Assembly: GCF_026619435.1 (NCBI RefSeq)
Contig: NZ_JAOVZQ010000001.1
Location: forward strand, 3,293,501-3,357,500
Source: Hoeflea ulvae
GTDB lineage: Bacteria > Pseudomonadota > Alphaproteobacteria > Rhizobiales > Rhizobiaceae
DNA length: 64,000 bases
Direction: 5' to 3'
Part shown: piece by piece, positions 55,923 to 64,000 of the stretch
Numbering within the stretch: the stretch's first letter is position 1
Layout of the letters: every line of letters begins with the position of its first letter
The notes under the pieces: generated by a model
Databases searched by the model: none
What the model was told of the DNA's origin: nothing
What the model saw: the letters and a program-made list of their open reading frames with translations, nothing else
Program-made: the position numbers and the translations under genes

Positions 55923-57539
55923 TCACCCCTGATAACCGGCCTTGCGCAGGCCTTCGATCAGGTCGGCCTGGTCCTTTGTGGTGAGGTTCCATTTGTCCAT
56001 TTCGGCGGCAGCTGAGCCACCGGGCTTGATCTCATGCATCATCGCCAGGGATTGCGCCGCCTCCTGGCTGCGGCCGAGCTGGCCGAGGGCTGCGGCGTTG
56101 AGCATGTGCGACCAGTAGAAGCTCGGCATCGAGATGCGCTGCACATCCATCACCGTCTCTCCGTACTGACGCTCGCGGTAGTGCAGCCGGGCAAAACTGA
56201 AATGGTACCAGCCAGGATGTAGCGGGTTGAGCGCCTGCGCCCGGCGCGACAGCGCGATGCCGCGCTCGAAATCGCCCATGAAGGACAGATAATGCCCGAC
56301 TTCGGCCAAAATTTCCGGATCGGTGGGATTGAGATCCAGCGCGCGGGCCGCTTCGGCTTCGAACTTTCCGATGTCCTTGCGGAAAAAATGCACGATCGCC
56401 AGCCAGCAATGGGCATAGGCGCTTTGCGGATCGAGCTGGGTGGCTTTCAACGCCATCTCCATCGCCCGCCCGATCGGCTCTGGACGAGGATTTGCGTCAA
56501 AGCGGTGCTCGGCAAGATAGACATTGGCAAGCAGCGCATGCGCCTCGGCGTAGGTCGGGTCAAGCGCAATGGCTTTTTCCAGGAGATCGCGCGCCTCGGC
56601 ATGCATCTCCACTTCCAGTGTGGCGGTGTAGCGCCGCGCATGCAGCAGGCAGTCATAGGCGTCGAGTTCGGACGGGCTCTTTTTCAGCGCCCGCGACAGC
56701 GCGGTGTTCTGCATCTTCACCCCGAGCGAAGCGGCGATCATGTGGGTGACCGCGTCCTGAACCGCAAAAATGTCGCCCATCGGCCGGTCATAACGGTCGG
56801 CCCACAAAGACACACCGGTGGCGGCTTCGATCAGTTGCACCGCAACACGCAGCCGCTCGCCCTCGCGGCGCACGCTGCCATCGACAATGTAGTCGGCGCC
56901 AAGCTTTGCGGCGATCTCGGCCAGCGGCACATCACGCGATTTGAAATGAAACGAGGAGGCGCTGGCAATCACCCTGAGCTCGCTGAAATGGGTCAGATTG
57001 GAGATGATGTCCTCGGTCAGACCGTCGCAGAAATATTCATCGAGCCCGAGACTCGCCCGCTTGAACGGCAACACCGCCAGTACCGGCATCAGCGTCCTCT
57101 GCCGGCTGTCCTCGAGTAGCGCCGGCACCGGACCGGCAGTGCCGGGATCGGGTGCGGGTTTCAGACCGGTATCCGGCGCAGCGATGGACGGATCGCCCTG
57201 CCCGGTCTCTCTTGATTCAACAGCGTCGTCATCGCTGGTCACCTCGGCGACGAAGCGGAAGCCGCGACGCGAGATGGTGCGGATCACCTCCTGGGTCTCG
57301 CCGGTGTCGCCGACGGCGCGGCGCACGGCAAAGATCCGGCTGCTCAGCGTGGTGTCAGATACCGCACGGCCATCCCATACTTCTTCGATCAGTTCCTCGC
57401 GGGAGACGATGCGGTCGCGGTTGATGACAAGGTGCCACAGCACATTGAACACCTGGGGTTCGATCGGCACCGGTTGGCCGTGCTGGCTCAGCTCAAAGAT
57501 CGCAGGATCGATGGCGAAAGCGCCAAACCGGTAAATCAT
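55923..57539 (-). CDS. CadC-like winged-helix regulator with TolB-like and TPR regions
   Basis: The 538-residue protein has an N-terminal OmpR/PhoB-type winged helix (residues 1-100; PQVFNVLWHLV, LIEEVWDGRAVSDTTLSSRI, RGFRFVAEV). A linker leads to an adenylate-cyclase/CadC-associated TolB-like domain (MPVLAVLPFKRASL, YFCDGLTEDIISNL, ADYIVDGSVRREGER). C-terminal TPR repeats (EARDLLEKAIALDPTYAEAH and similar) follow. No transmembrane helix is obvious between the domains, unlike classical CadC. It is divergent from the DUF1326-DUF2182 pair. Confidence 0.88.
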   Translation of the reverse strand: MIYRFGAFAIDPAIFELSQHGQPVPIEPQVFNVLWHLVINRDRIVSREELIEEVWDGRAVSDTTLSSRIFAVRRAVGDTGETQEVIRTISRRGFRFVAEVTSDDDAVESRETGQGDPSIAAPDTGLKPAPDPGTAGPVPALLEDSRQRTLMPVLAVLPFKRASLGLDEYFCDGLTEDIISNLTHFSELRVIASASSFHFKSRDVPLAEIAAKLGADYIVDGSVRREGERLRVAVQLIEAATGVSLWADRYDRPMGDIFAVQDAVTHMIAASLGVKMQNTALSRALKKSPSELDAYDCLLHARRYTATLEVEMHAEARDLLEKAIALDPTYAEAHALLANVYLAEHRFDANPRPEPIGRAMEMALKATQLDPQSAYAHCWLAIVHFFRKDIGKFEAEAARALDLNPTDPEILAEVGHYLSFMGDFERGIALSRRAQALNPLHPGWYHFSFARLHYRERQYGETVMDVQRISMPSFYWSHMLNAAALGQLGRSQEAAQSLAMMHEIKPGGSAAAEMDKWNLTTKDQADLIEGLRKAGYQG

Positions 57540-57661
57540 TGAATACCCATCTTATCCTGACCGAAAATCGTAGCAATCCGAATGTAATCCCAATCCCCTC
57601 GTCAAGCAACGATACTGACCACGCCTTAGGGTGGTGCGATACCAACCACAAGGAGACGGCA

Positions 57662-58264
57662 ATGACCTGGTCACTCAAGGGAACCTATTTCGAAAGCTGC
57701 AATTGCGACACCGTTTGCCCCTGTCTTTTTCTCAGCCCGCCAACAGAGGAGGAATGCACGGCGCTGGTCGGCTGGCATATCGAGGACGGCAATGACGAGG
57801 GCGTCTCGCTGTCGGGGCTCAATATGGCGCTGGCCGTGCATTCGCCTGGGAACATGGCGACCACCCAGTGGAATGTCGCCGTCTATGTCGACGAGCGCGC
57901 CAGCGAGGCGCAGAATGCCAGCCTGATGAAGATCTTTGGCGGCCAGGGCGGCGGTCACCCGGCGCGGCTCGCCAGCCATATAGGCCAGATCGTCGGGGTC
58001 CGCTCGGTTCCGATCAATTTCACCGCCAGCAACGGAAAATACGGACTGAGCATCCCCAAGATCGCCGATGTCGAAATCGAGGCGATCACCGGTCAGGGCG
58101 ATGGTCCCGTCACCATCACCGGCCACCCGCTGTGCATCGCTCCCGGCTTTACAGCCACCATGGCAAAGGCCAGCAGGAACATCTACCAGGATCACGGCAT
58201 GGAATGGGGCCTCACCGACAAGACCGGCATCTTCTCGCCCTTTGCCTATCAGAGCGAACAATGA
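57662..58264 (+). CDS. DUF1326 protein
   Basis: The 200-residue protein has the family's cysteine motif near the N-terminus, ESCNCDTVCPCLFL, which suggests metal binding or redox activity. The body has the typical GVSLSGLNMALA and HPARLASHIGQIVGV segments. AAGGAGA precedes ATG 57662. DUF1326 genes commonly sit next to DUF2182 genes; here the two overlap by 4 bp. Function is unknown. Confidence 0.9.
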   Translation: MTWSLKGTYFESCNCDTVCPCLFLSPPTEEECTALVGWHIEDGNDEGVSLSGLNMALAVHSPGNMATTQWNVAVYVDERASEAQNASLMKIFGGQGGGHPARLASHIGQIVGVRSVPINFTASNGKYGLSIPKIADVEIEAITGQGDGPVTITGHPLCIAPGFTATMAKASRNIYQDHGMEWGLTDKTGIFSPFAYQSEQ

Positions 58265-59055
58265 TGACCGGCGAAACAATGATCAGCCGCGCAGGAGTAA
58301 AATTCACCCCGGCGCGGCTGGCGCTTGTGCTCGGCGGACCGGTGGCGCTGGCGCTGGTGAGTTGGATCTATCTGGGCTTGATGATTGGCGACATGTCGCT
58401 GATCCCGGGCATGGCTCAGATGATGATGCCGGGTCAGATGTTCAGTCCGGCGCCGCTGTTTGGCCTGTTCGTAATGTGGGCGGTGATGATGGCGGCGATG
58501 ATGCTGCCGACGGCCATGCCGATGATCATCGCCTATGCACGGATGCAGGCGGTGGACCGAAGCCGCGGCGCCGGCTGGATGCCTGTCTTCATGTTCTCGG
58601 GCGGTTATGTGCTGGCCTGGGCCGCCTTCAGCCTCGCTGCGGCTGTGCTCCAGGCCGGGCTGACGCATCTGGCACTGATGTCGCCAATGATGATGAAGGC
58701 CGGATCCGGGCCGCTGGCCGGCGGCATTCTGATTGTTGCCGGGCTCTACCAGTTCACGCCGCTCAAACAGGCCTGCCTGCGACTGTGCCGTTCGCCGCTG
58801 AGCTTTCTGATGACCGAGTGGCGCGAGGGAAATCCCGGCGCGCTCACAATGGGCTGGCGCCACGGGCTGTTCTGCATCGGATGCTGCTGGGCGCTGATGG
58901 GGCTGCTGTTTGTCGCAGGCGTGATGAACACGCTGTGGATCATCGCCATTGCGCTCTATGTGCTGATCGAGAAGATCGTGCCGGGCAGCCAATGGCTGAC
59001 ACGGTTGACCGGTGCTGCAATGATTGCCGCGGGGGTGTGGATGGCGACAGCCTGA
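58261..59055 (+). CDS. DUF2182 predicted metal-binding membrane protein
   Basis: The 264-residue membrane protein has about six hydrophobic helices. It is unusually methionine-rich (GMAQMMMPGQMF, MWAVMMAAMMLPTAMPMII, LMSPMMMKAG). The central segments QFTPLKQACLRLCRSPLSFL and HGLFCIGCCWALM carry the conserved cysteines of the family. Met- and Cys-rich membrane proteins often handle copper; that is an inference here. Co-translated with DUF1326. Confidence 0.9.
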   Translation: MMTGETMISRAGVKFTPARLALVLGGPVALALVSWIYLGLMIGDMSLIPGMAQMMMPGQMFSPAPLFGLFVMWAVMMAAMMLPTAMPMIIAYARMQAVDRSRGAGWMPVFMFSGGYVLAWAAFSLAAAVLQAGLTHLALMSPMMMKAGSGPLAGGILIVAGLYQFTPLKQACLRLCRSPLSFLMTEWREGNPGALTMGWRHGLFCIGCCWALMGLLFVAGVMNTLWIIAIALYVLIEKIVPGSQWLTRLTGAAMIAAGVWMATA

Positions 59056-59087
59056 AGCCGCCGGCGGCCTCCCCTGTTGCCCAATTG

Positions 59088-59119
59088 AAAGCCCGCGCGG
59101 ATCTTGCCGCGCGGACTTT
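59088..59119. terminator. Bidirectional terminator hairpin
   Basis: AAAGCCCGCGCGG and CCGCGCGGACTTT pair with one mismatch around loop ATCTTG, between the convergent DUF2182 and rhodanese genes. Confidence 0.7.
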
Positions 59120-59149
59120 GGTCACAAATTAGCCTGGTCCGGAGAAGGC

Positions 59150-59533
59150 TTAGCCGGACTTCTTCATCTGCTTGGGGGCGCCGGTGGTCATGTCGGTGCC
59201 GGTATATTCGAGCCCGGCATCCTTCCAGGCGCCGAAGCCGCCTTCCATATGGGCCACGCGGTCATTGCCCGCCTGGAGATATTTCTCAGCCACCTTCTTC
59301 GACCGCACGCCGGAGCCGCAATGAAACACGATGCGCTTGTCGCTCTGGCCCGGCATGTGCATCGGCTGGAACGCCTGCATCGGCGCCAGCAGCGCGCCGT
59401 CGATGCGCTCAAAACTGTATTCCTGCGGGGTGCGCACGTCGATCAGCACGATCTCGTCACGGGCAAAAGCGTCGGCTACTTCCTGTGCTGTCCAGGTTTC
59501 CAGCGTTCCACCGGCAATGTTTTCGGTTTTCAT
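59150..59533 (-). CDS. Rhodanese-like sulfurtransferase
   Basis: The 127-residue single-domain rhodanese has the active-site loop HCGSGVRS (CxxGxR) and the typical EIVLIDVRTPQEY start. It moves sulfane sulfur as a cysteine persulfide. It lies one base from the end of the metallo-hydrolase gene on the same strand, so it is co-transcribed with it. Confidence 0.93.
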   Translation of the reverse strand: MKTENIAGGTLETWTAQEVADAFARDEIVLIDVRTPQEYSFERIDGALLAPMQAFQPMHMPGQSDKRIVFHCGSGVRSKKVAEKYLQAGNDRVAHMEGGFGAWKDAGLEYTGTDMTTGAPKQMKKSG

Positions 59534-60444
59534 CAGGTCTCTTTCTCAAATCGGTTGAGGGGAATCTTGAGGTAACGCTTGCCGTCGCTTTCCGGTTCCG
59601 GCAACCGCCCTGCCCTGAGGTTCATCTGCAGCACGTGCAGCATCCGGTCGGGCAAGGCGAGCGTCTGGTCGCGCTCTTCGCGCAGCTTTATATAGGCATC
59701 CTTAGATGTATTGCCAGCCAGATGGGCGTTGTCGCGGCGCTGCTGCCCGACGGTGGATTCCCAGGCCGGGTCCTCGCGCTCGTCGGTGCCGTAATCATGG
59801 CCGACAAACAGCCGCGTGTCGTCACTGAGCGCCAGGATCGCCTGCAGGCTGTCATAGAGTTCGGCTGCCGATCCGCCGGGAAAATCCGCCCGTGAAGTGC
59901 CGACATCGGGCTGCATGAAAGTGTCGTTGACGAAAGCGGCGTCGGCGCCGACCACATAGGTGATCGACCCCAGCGTATGGCCCGGCGTCAGCATCACCCG
60001 CACCGGCAGCGAGCCGATCTCGAATGTGTCGCCATCAGCAAAGAGCCGGTCGAAATCCCGTGGCGGATCAAAGGCGCCGGGCATGTGGTAGAGCTCGCGC
60101 CACAATCCGGCGATCTCGCAAACCTTCTCGCCGATGGCATTGGGCGCGCCCAGTTGCTGCTTGAGCCAGGACGAGGCCATGAGATGGTCGGCATGGGGAT
60201 GGGTGTCGAGGATCCAGGTGATCTCGATATTGGCGGACCGGGCAAAGGCGAGGATCTCCTGAGCCCCGGATGAATCGGTGGAGGCTTGGGCCGGGTCAAA
60301 GCCCATGACGGTGTCGATCACCGCCCCCTTGCCGGTTTCCGGGTCCGAAACAAGATACTGGATGCTGCCGGTATCGGCATCGTAGAACCCGGTCACTTCC
60401 GCCGATCCCGGTCCGCGCGACGGGCTGGTCTTGTTCAGTGTCAT
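59533..60444 (-). CDS. MBL-fold persulfide dioxygenase-like hydrolase (ETHE1/Blh type)
   Basis: From ATG 60444 (MTLNKTSPSR), with GGGAGAG upstream, the product is about 303 residues. Metal ligands: THPHADH, GHTLGS and VGHDY. The family includes glyoxalase II-like and ETHE1-type persulfide dioxygenases, which oxidise glutathione persulfide to sulfite. The adjacent rhodanese makes the sulfur-detoxification assignment likely, as in blh operons. No BigR-type regulator is next to it, but the leader is AT-rich (TCAAACATTCAATA on the coding strand). Confidence 0.85.
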   Translation of the reverse strand: MTLNKTSPSRGPGSAEVTGFYDADTGSIQYLVSDPETGKGAVIDTVMGFDPAQASTDSSGAQEILAFARSANIEITWILDTHPHADHLMASSWLKQQLGAPNAIGEKVCEIAGLWRELYHMPGAFDPPRDFDRLFADGDTFEIGSLPVRVMLTPGHTLGSITYVVGADAAFVNDTFMQPDVGTSRADFPGGSAAELYDSLQAILALSDDTRLFVGHDYGTDEREDPAWESTVGQQRRDNAHLAGNTSKDAYIKLREERDQTLALPDRMLHVLQMNLRAGRLPEPESDGKRYLKIPLNRFEKET

Positions 60445-60539
60445 CTGCTCTCCCTTCATATCTTGCTTATTGAATGTTTGAGGATACAGAAGGTTCCCTG
60501 CCTTGTGTCAAGCACCGCCGGTGACGCTGGTCGCACGCG

Positions 60540-61448
60540 TCAGCCGCCGATCGCTTCCGCCCCGACGCAGGCATGGCGCGAGCATTCGATTTCCAGCGTC
60601 GTGTGGCTGAGGTCAAAATCCCGCTTGAGCAGGTCCTTGACCGCCTGCTTGATGGCGTCGGCATTGGTCCAGCGATCGGGGTCGATGACCAGATGGGCGT
60701 CAAGGGCTGCCTGGTGCTCCTGCATCTGCCACAGATGCAGATGATGGGCGCTGGTCACGCCGTCGACCTGTTTCATGGCGGCAAGCACCTCGCCCGCGTC
60801 GAGTTCCGGCGGGCTGCCGAGCATCAGGATGCGGATGACGCCGCCGATCTCGGACAACGACATCCACAGGATGTAACCGGCGATCAGCAGGGTGACGAGC
60901 GGGTCGATGATCTGCCAGTCATAGAGAATGATCAGCGTTCCGGCGAAGATCACCGCAATGGACCCCAGCGCATCGGCGACATTGTGCAGGAACGCGGCGC
61001 GGATGTTGACGCTGTCCTTTGACAGCGAATAGGTCAGCATCGCGGTTGCCACATCGACGGCGAGCGCAATCCCGGCAATGATGACCACCAGCCAGCCATC
61101 GACGCCGGAGGGCTCGATAAACCGGATCACCGCCTCGTAGATCAGGTACAAACCGATGACGATCAGCGTGGTGTAATTGATCAGCGCGGCCACCACTTCG
61201 GCTCGGCCATAGCCAAATGTCATTGCCGCATCCGCCGGCCGCCGGGCGATCTTGCGGGCAAAAAACGCGATGATCAGCGACAGCGCGTCCGAGAGATTGT
61301 GGACGGCATCGGCAATCATTGCCAGGCTGCCCGACAGGATGCCGCCGATGACCTGCGCCACCGTCAGCCCGAGATTGACGATCACCGCCCAGAACACGCG
61401 CGCGTCGCCGGCATCGGGGTCGACGTGATGATGATGATGGCCCGCCAT
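60540..61448 (-). CDS. Cation diffusion facilitator (zinc-type)
   Basis: The 302-residue CDF antiporter has six membrane helices, a His-rich N-terminus (MAGHHHHHVD), the first metal site HNLSD and the second HNVAD in the expected helices (HxxxD in each), and a C-terminal cytoplasmic domain with HHLHLWQMQEHQAALD. The HxxxD pairs fit Zn2+/Cd2+ export in the ZitB/CzcD manner. It is transcribed alone, 96 bp after the metallo-hydrolase start. Confidence 0.93.
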   Translation of the reverse strand: MAGHHHHHVDPDAGDARVFWAVIVNLGLTVAQVIGGILSGSLAMIADAVHNLSDALSLIIAFFARKIARRPADAAMTFGYGRAEVVAALINYTTLIVIGLYLIYEAVIRFIEPSGVDGWLVVIIAGIALAVDVATAMLTYSLSKDSVNIRAAFLHNVADALGSIAVIFAGTLIILYDWQIIDPLVTLLIAGYILWMSLSEIGGVIRILMLGSPPELDAGEVLAAMKQVDGVTSAHHLHLWQMQEHQAALDAHLVIDPDRWTNADAIKQAVKDLLKRDFDLSHTTLEIECSRHACVGAEAIGG

Positions 61449-61666
61449 GCGCTTGTCCTGCCTGTGCGTAATATCCGGTTGGCGGCAAGCTTAATCCCTC
61501 TAACCGCTACAGGTTCAAGCAAAAACGCCACTGCGCGTTCATGTCACTGGCGAGCCCGGTCAGCGCATCGACCCGGTCAACGCTTCGAATTGTATTGGCA
61601 AAGCCTAATACCTAAATTGGCGGCTGAGACCAGATCGCCAAATCCAGCAGTGTCAGGGCGTCACGC

Positions 61667-62422
61667 GTGAGCCAGTTCAATTATCCGACCTACCCAGTGC
61701 GGCATGGCTACATGTCGGAGAAAATCCAGCAGGACTACATCCTGTCGGCGATGGCGCAAAAAGTGCTGCCCAAGGATGCGCACCGGATGGCGCCGATCCT
61801 TTCGCTGACCGCCTCCAATGACATCACCCGGCCGATCCAGTTCTGGCAATTGTTCTCGGTGCTCGGTCCCGACCGCATCGTCGCCATTGTCACGGATTTT
61901 TACGGGCGCGTCTTTGCCGACGAGGACTGGTTTGCCTCGGTGTTTGCCCGTGTCGGACCGGTGGAGCACCATATCCACACCCAGTCGGCTATGTGGATTG
62001 ATGTCATGGGCGGCGGTCCGGCCTATCATGGCGGTGACTTCCGGCTGAATTTTCACCACACCCACAACGCCATCCAGCTGATGAACGACAAGGGTGCCCA
62101 ACGCTGGACAAGCCTGATGCTCGACTCATTAGAGGCGTCGGCACGGCACATGACCGACGATCCGCGCGTCAGGCCGGCGCTCAACACCTTCCTGACTCAC
62201 TTCATGGGCAAATACGCCCAAGAGTTTGGTTTTGAAAACAAAAGCCTGTTCGGCGACACCAACCCGCCGGTCAGGCGCAAGCTTAATTTCATGAATATGA
62301 GCTCAGAGGCGATTGAGGCGCTGAGCGAAGAAGAGTTGCGCAAGGCGCTGACAGATCAGGGAGTCGATGTCTCGCTCTATCCGGGCAAGCAGGAGCTGGT
62401 GGACAAGGCGCAGATGCTGTGA
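61667..62422 (+). CDS. Globin-like protein with C-terminal SAP-like helix pair
   Basis: The 251-residue protein starts at GTG 61667. The middle (residues about 60-150) looks like a truncated haemoglobin of group II/YjbI type: IVAIVTDFYGRVFADEDWF, HHIHTQSAMWIDVMGGGP, and a candidate proximal His in NFHHTHNAIQLMN. The C-terminal 40 residues (ALSEEELRKALTDQGVDVSL, YPGKQELVDKAQML) fit a SAP-like DNA/RNA-binding motif. The start is uncertain: ATG 61712 also gives a complete globin. Function unknown. Confidence 0.65.
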   Translation: MSQFNYPTYPVRHGYMSEKIQQDYILSAMAQKVLPKDAHRMAPILSLTASNDITRPIQFWQLFSVLGPDRIVAIVTDFYGRVFADEDWFASVFARVGPVEHHIHTQSAMWIDVMGGGPAYHGGDFRLNFHHTHNAIQLMNDKGAQRWTSLMLDSLEASARHMTDDPRVRPALNTFLTHFMGKYAQEFGFENKSLFGDTNPPVRRKLNFMNMSSEAIEALSEEELRKALTDQGVDVSLYPGKQELVDKAQML

Positions 62423-62467
62423 GCAACAGCGTTGCCCATCATGCCGAGGCTCGAGCCCTGCTCTGTA

Positions 62468-63466
62468 TCAAATAACCGGCCTGAGCGTCCCCCGCTCGAT
62501 CACCCGGCAGGGAAACAGCCGCGCTTCGGGGTAGCGGTCGGGATTTGCCAGGAGCGAGACGATCAGCTCGATCGAGGAATCGATGATCTGGGCGATCGGC
62601 TGGCGGATGGTGGTCAGGTTGATGTTCTCCCAGCCCGCCATTTCCATGTCGTTGAGCCCGATCAGACCGATGTCGCCAGGCACTTTCAGTCCTGAATCGG
62701 CAATGGCGCTCAGCGCTCCGATCGAGAGAACATCATCGCCGCAGAAATAGGCCTGCGCCGCCCCCTCATCCAGTCGCGCCAGCATCTCCTTGCGTCCGGC
62801 ATTGAAGGAATAGGCCTCGGCATAGCTGTGCCGCATGGCGATCTCGGAATGGCCGGAAAGCTCCTCCACAAATCCCTTGAACCGGTCCTGGGTCGAGGTT
62901 GCGGTGATCGGCCCGCCCAGAAACGCCACATCGTGATAGCCGCGTCGCGCCAGCTCGCGCGCCGCCATGCGGCCGCACTCGACATTGTCGATGCCGACCA
63001 CATGCACATCCGGCGAACTGGCGTAACGGCCAAAACTGTGGACCACCGGAACCCCCGCATCACGGAAGGATTTGGCAAAACCCGGCGGCAGGGTCGATGA
63101 CGCCACCACCACCGCATCGACCGAATATTGCCTGAGCATCCGGATCGAATGAACGGGGTCGGTTTCATCGGAAAGATTGACCAGCAGCGGCCGCAAGCCA
63201 CGGTCCTGCAGACCGCGGGTGAACAGGTCGAACACCTCGAGAAAGATCGGATTGTGAAAATTGTTCGACACCAGGCCGATCAGCTTGGTGCGCCCCGTTG
63301 TCAGGCTCGAGGCCAGCGCATTGGGGCTGTAACCCAGCTCGTCAGCGGCCTTTTCCACCTTTTTGCGCATCTTCAGCGACACCGAAGCGCCGTCCGTAAA
63401 CGTCCGCGAGACCGCTGCGCGCGACACGCCTGCCCGTTCGGCGACATCCTTCAGCGTGGGTGGCAT
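62468..63466 (-). CDS. LacI-family transcriptional regulator
   Basis: The 332-residue regulator has the LacI helix-turn-helix at the N-terminus (TLKDVAERAGVSRAAVSRTF), the hinge-like ALASSLTTGRTKLIGLV, and a periplasmic-binding-protein-like effector domain. Divergent from a sugar-binding-protein gene, with the palindrome at 63552-63567 between them. The same palindrome lies in the iol promoter, so it probably represses inositol uptake and catabolism. Confidence 0.92.
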   Translation of the reverse strand: MPPTLKDVAERAGVSRAAVSRTFTDGASVSLKMRKKVEKAADELGYSPNALASSLTTGRTKLIGLVSNNFHNPIFLEVFDLFTRGLQDRGLRPLLVNLSDETDPVHSIRMLRQYSVDAVVVASSTLPPGFAKSFRDAGVPVVHSFGRYASSPDVHVVGIDNVECGRMAARELARRGYHDVAFLGGPITATSTQDRFKGFVEELSGHSEIAMRHSYAEAYSFNAGRKEMLARLDEGAAQAYFCGDDVLSIGALSAIADSGLKVPGDIGLIGLNDMEMAGWENINLTTIRQPIAQIIDSSIELIVSLLANPDRYPEARLFPCRVIERGTLRPVI

Positions 63467-63551
63467 TGCTCTGGGTCTCCCGTTGTCCGGCTCCTGCGGT
63501 TGGCATTACTGCCCAGAAAAACCGCCAAAAGCAAGAAAATCGGAATCAAAT

Positions 63552-63567
63552 TTGCAACCGGTTGCAA
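63552..63567. promoter_or_regulatory. Putative LacI-family operator beside the regulator gene
   Basis: TTGCAACCGGTTGCAA, identical over 16 bp to 49971-49986, in the divergent promoter region of the LacI gene and the sugar-binding-protein gene. Confidence 0.85.
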
Positions 63568-63656
63568 AATTATTCGATTCGTGGTTTCCTGATCATCGAG
63601 GGACGGCTGGAGGTCGGCTTTTCCGCGCATTCGACACAAACCTCTGGGAGGAGATC

Positions 63657-64000
63657 ATGATGTCACTGACTAAGAAGCTCGCATTGGCAGTTGCAGTATT
63701 TGCAGCGCCCGTTCTGGGAGCAGCCACCGCGTCAGCCGAGGGCGAACGCTACGTTCTCGTCAGCCACGCACCCGACAGCGACAGCTGGTGGAACACCATC
63801 AAGAACGGCATCGCACTTGCCGGCGAGCAGATGGGCGTTGAAGTCGAATACCGCAATCCGCCCACCGGCGATCTGGCCGACATGGCCCGGATCATCGACC
63901 AGGCCGCAGCGTCCGGCCCCAATGGCATCATCACCACGCTCGCCGATTACGACGTGCTCTCCGGTCCGATCAAGGCCGCCGTTGATTCCGGCGTCGACGT
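63657..64000 (+). CDS. ABC transporter sugar-binding protein, 5' part
   Basis: The frame begins at ATG 63657 (or 63660), just after GGGAGGAG, and is open to the window end. It encodes a signal peptide (MMSLTKKLALAVAVFAAPVL, then GAATASA). The mature start EGERYVLVSHAPDSDSWWNT and KNGIALAGEQMGVEVEYRNP, then DMARIIDQAAAS, is typical of periplasmic-binding-protein family type 4 (ribose/inositol/autoinducer) receptors. It is divergent from the LacI gene. An inositol-type ligand is inferred from the shared operator. Confidence 0.9.
   Translation, partial: MMSLTKKLALAVAVFAAPVLGAATASAEGERYVLVSHAPDSDSWWNTIKNGIALAGEQMGVEVEYRNPPTGDLADMARIIDQAAASGPNGIITTLADYDVLSGPIKAAVDSGVD

Noticed and set aside
55729..55932. 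Open frame of 67 codons on the plus strand next to mqsRA
   Set aside because: No Shine-Dalgarno or family resemblance, and it ends inside the CadC-like regulator gene.

Overview
The window looks like chromosomal DNA from a GC-rich alphaproteobacterium of the order Rhizobiales. Gene content and protein style resemble Hoeflea and its relatives; this is an impression from family recognition, not a search result. Supporting signs are the Mla transporter with a STAS-MlaE fusion, a class II DAHP synthase, a malic enzyme-phosphotransacetylase fusion, a CbpA/CbpM pair, a LuxR/LuxI pair, a DUF2865 protein and a TRAP transporter.

Layout. 0-7.2 kb: the end of a large coiled-coil protein, a VOC protein, an EF-hand/lipoprotein pair, and an mla lipid-transport operon on the minus strand. 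7.2-16.4 kb: an enolase-superfamily racemase/epimerase, malic enzyme, DUF2865 protein, MFS permease, NAD synthetase, a small lipoprotein and a DODA-like dioxygenase. 16.4-19.1 kb: a gene-poor stretch full of inverted and duplicated intergenic repeats with one GFA-family gene. 19.1-24.2 kb: DAHP synthase, a GGCT-like protein, aldehyde dehydrogenase, a stress-type membrane protein and thioredoxin 2. 24.4-26.7 kb: one lower-GC gene for a large DUF2254-like membrane protein, probably acquired. 27-32.5 kb: a GH19-like lysozyme/chitinase-type protein, glutathione reductase, a DUF2059 protein, rpiA, a phosphoglycolate phosphatase, tRNA-Val(CAC) and a small membrane protein. 32.6-37.4 kb: a dctPQM TRAP transporter, a divergent GntR regulator and a dehydrogenase, tied together by two copies of one palindromic site. 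37.7-43.4 kb: cbpA/cbpM, a class III aminotransferase, luxR/luxI with a small overlapping gene, and a coiled-coil membrane protein. 43.5-53.3 kb: a large divergent myo-inositol catabolic cluster. 53.3-64 kb: a TetR/SDR pair, an MqsRA toxin-antitoxin pair, a CadC-like/TPR regulator divergent from DUF1326-DUF2182, a sulfur-detoxification pair, a zinc-type CDF exporter, a globin with a SAP-like tail, a LacI regulator and the start of a sugar-binding protein.

How the parts connect. The inositol cluster and the LacI/sugar-binding-protein pair share an identical 16-bp palindrome (49971-49986 and 63552-63567), so they probably form one regulon: uptake of an inositol-type sugar and its breakdown through IolG, IolE, IolD, IolB, IolC and a class II aldolase. 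The cluster carries two extra Gfo/Idh/MocA dehydrogenases and a phytanoyl-CoA-dioxygenase-like protein, which suggests a substrate beyond plain myo-inositol. The GntR regulator similarly appears to control both the TRAP operon and the SDR gene.

Data quality. Four genes (the first gene, mlaD, nadE and the DAHP synthase gene) are broken by single frameshifts although protein similarity continues on both sides. In three of them the break is the same: an extra C turns an expected GATTCG into GATCTCG in the coding strand. Because GANTC is the CcrM methylation site of alphaproteobacteria, a systematic sequencing artefact is the most likely cause.
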